A stretch of 64,000 nt of DNA from Glaciecola sp. (GTDB taxonomy: Bacteria > Pseudomonadota > Gammaproteobacteria > Enterobacterales > Alteromonadaceae): contig JAQWNF010000009.1 in assembly GCA_029246415.1 (NCBI GenBank), forward strand, positions 124,001 through 188,000, written 5' to 3'. Made by a program: the position numbers and the translations under genes. Below are positions 63,001 to 64,000 of this stretch, piece after piece (within the stretch, counting starts at the first letter, position 1; each line of letters opens with the position of its first letter). The notes below the pieces were generated by a model. The model made no database searches, had not been told where the DNA came from, and was given only the letters and a program-made list of their open reading frames with translations.

Positions 63001-64000
63001 CACGTGATACATGGTTTGATATTGCATTAAAAGACGATGATGCGGCAGCTGACTTCGAACAGATTATTGAACAACATGCTGAAGTAAAAGCAACGTTTGA
63101 TAAGAAGTTAGAAATTAAACGTCAGAAAATTATCCAAGGTGATGATTTACAACCAGGCGTATTAAAAGTCGTAAAAGTTTACTTAGCAGTTAAACGTCAT
63201 ATCCAACCAGGTGATAAAATGGCTGGTCGTCACGGTAACAAAGGTGTTATCTCGACTATCCAACCGGTTGAAGATATGCCATATGATGAAAACGGCACGC
63301 CGGTAGACATCGTATTAAACCCGCTAGGTGTACCATCGCGTATGAACATCGGTCAGATCCTTGAGACTCACTTAGGCATGGCTGCCCATGGTTTAGGTGT
63401 GAAGATTGACCGTATGATTAAAGAACAGGAAGAAGTGTATAAACTTCGTAGCTTCTTGAACGAGGTATATAACCTTGGAACAAGTCGTCAAGAAGTAGAC
63501 ATTAATAGCTTCACTGATCACGAAATACGTCGTCTTGCAGAAAACTTACGTAAAGGTGTACCTGTTGCAACACCAGTATTTGATGGTGCTACTGAAGCAG
63601 AAATCAAAGAAATGTTGTTGTTAGCTGATATTCCAGAAAGCGGTCAAATTACATTATTTGACGGTCGTACTGGTCGTGCCTTCGAACGTCCTGTAACAGT
63701 AGGTTACATGTACATGCTGAAACTGAATCACTTAGTTGATGATAAAATGCATGCACGTTCTACTGGTTCTTACTCTCTAGTTACGCAGCAACCATTGGGC
63801 GGTAAAGCTCAGTTTGGTGGCCAGCGCTTCGGTGAGATGGAAGTCTGGGCATTAGAAGCATATGGTGCAGCGTATACGCTACAAGAAATGCTTACTGTTA
63901 AATCTGATGATGTTAACGGCCGTACTAAGATGTATAAAAACATCGTTGACGGCGACCATAGAATGGAGCCAGGCATGCCTGAGTCATTCAACGTATTGTT
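60021..64000 (+). CDS. rpoB: DNA-directed RNA polymerase subunit beta (3' end outside window)
   Basis: The frame starting [30 protein letters not shown] is open from 60021 to the window end: 1326 codons plus two bases. The last residues, [11 protein letters not shown], align with E. coli beta about 16 residues before its end at 1342, so the gene is essentially the same length and only the tail is missing. Hallmarks include the rifampicin pocket ([31 protein letters not shown] pattern, about residues 510-540) with wild-type-like Ser, His and Arg residues, [10 protein letters not shown], and [15 protein letters not shown]-like text. AGTTGAGGAACCC precedes the ATG. It is the catalytic core subunit of RNA polymerase. 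Confidence 0.98.
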   Translation, partial: MVYSYSEKKRIRKDFGKRPQVLEIPYLLSIQLDSFKKFIDVNGDKDNGLEAAFGSVFPIKSYSGNSELQYVSYRLGEPMFDVRECQIRSVTYSAPLRVKLRLVLFDKEAAPGTVKDIKEQEVYMGEIPLMTDNGTFVINGTERVIVSQLHRSPGVFFDHDKGKTHSSGKVLYNARVIPYRGSWLDFEFDPKDNLFVRIDRRRKLPASIILRALEYSTEEILAMFFENVQIRFEEDKTFMSVVPDRLRGETAQFDILDAEGNVLVEHGRRISARHTRSLEKANITELEVPAEYILGRVISNNIIDESTGEVVANANDELTLDLIEKIKEANIAEFNTLYINELDHGAYISTTLRVDSTNDRLEALVEIYRMMRPGEPPTKDAAEALFENLFFAEERYDLSTVGRMKFNKRLGRDEITGPGILSKEDIVSVMRQLITIRDGKDEVDDIDHLGNRRIRSVGEMAENQFRVGLVRVERAVKERLSLGDLDNVMPQDLINAKPISAAVKEFFGSSQLSQFMDQNNPLSEVTHKRRISALGPGGLTRERAGFEVRDVHPTHYGRVCPIETPEGPNIGLINSLSSFARTNDYGFLETPYRRVVDGVVTEEIDFLSAIEEGQFAIAQANVEINDAQQLVDELIPCRYRGETTLMLKSDIKYMDVSSQQIVSVAASIIPFLEHDDANRALMGANMQRQAVPTLKADKPLVGTGMERVVAVDSGVTVVAKRGGTVDYVDASRIVIKVNEAEMTAGEAGIDIYNLTKYTRSNQNTCINQKPTCNVGDPIVTGDVLADGPSTDLGDLALGQNMRIAFMPWNGYNFEDSILISERVAEEDRFTTIHIQELSCVARDTKLGPEEISADIPNVGESALGKLDESGVVYIGAEVKGGDILVGKVTPKGETQLTPEEKLLRAIFGEKASDVKDTSLRVPNSVRGTVIDVQVFTRDGVEKDARAKEIEAMQLREVKKDLSDELAILEDGIFARARNLLLNNGVAEEKLNSTARDTWFDIALKDDDAAADFEQIIEQHAEVKATFDKKLEIKRQKIIQGDDLQPGVLKVVKVYLAVKRHIQPGDKMAGRHGNKGVISTIQPVEDMPYDENGTPVDIVLNPLGVPSRMNIGQILETHLGMAAHGLGVKIDRMIKEQEEVYKLRSFLNEVYNLGTSRQEVDINSFTDHEIRRLAENLRKGVPVATPVFDGATEAEIKEMLLLADIPESGQITLFDGRTGRAFERPVTVGYMYMLKLNHLVDDKMHARSTGSYSLVTQQPLGGKAQFGGQRFGEMEVWALEAYGAAYTLQEMLTVKSDDVNGRTKMYKNIVDGDHRMEPGMPESFNVL

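Overview
The window looks like chromosome from a marine gammaproteobacterium of the Alteromonadales type (Shewanella / Colwellia / Psychrobium-like). The basis is the gene orders queG|nnr-tsaE-amiB-mutL-miaA-hfq-hflX-hflK-hflC, rpsF-rpsR-rplI-dnaB and tRNA-Trp-secE-nusG-rplKAJL-rpoB, the moderately AT-rich coding sequence, and accessory genes common in marine heterotrophs (quinone-type D-lactate dehydrogenase, DcaP-like porin, giant hybrid two-component sensor, AbgT transporter). No species assignment is possible from sequence alone.

Layout. 1-8.4 kb: the 3' part of a FAN1-like nuclease fused to a DEDDh exonuclease, small conserved proteins, a D-lactate dehydrogenase divergent from a LysR regulator, a DcaP-type porin and a small DUF6435-like gene. 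8.5-15.2 kb: a 1316-residue hybrid sensor/AraC regulator, a gene-poor gap with a REP-like palindrome, and a decayed DUF5916/CBM9 outer-membrane gene. 15.2-19.5 kb: ribosomal S6/S18/L9 operon (no priB) and dnaB interrupted by a 499-residue intein. 19.5-25 kb: OmpA/TSP3 protein, cheX, zur, nudC, hemE, queG. 25-35 kb: the conserved nnr to hflC cluster. 35-46 kb: AbgT transporter, hemH, ubiG, GST, an autoregulated-looking gntR plus membrane-protein pair, the agmatine-to-putrescine pair aguA/aguB, folM/folE and a lipocalin. 46-55.3 kb: DinB-like and PhnA proteins, an OlsF-like ornithine-lipid synthase, pyrC-dbpA, MAPEG, RraA-like and an ABC exporter. 55.4-64 kb: tRNA-Trp, secE, nusG, a small double-glycine bacteriocin-like cassette, then rplK, rplA, rplJ, rplL and almost all of rpoB (the last ~16 codons lie outside).

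Most striking points: (1) a probable microcin/bacteriocin precursor overlapping a small membrane (immunity-like) gene, sitting between the nusG terminator and a perfect-consensus rplK promoter inside the most conserved operon of the chromosome; (2) an intein splitting the DnaB Walker A motif, carrying a LAGLIDADG-like endonuclease with an XRE-like helix-turn-helix between its two motifs; (3) two 24-bp operators of identical TGTACC-N12-GGTACA architecture over the promoter of a short GntR regulator that is followed 3 bases later by an unrecognised seven-helix membrane protein. Genes are mostly housekeeping; the accessory signals are concentrated at 8-15 kb, 40-41.7 kb and 56.5-57.3 kb.
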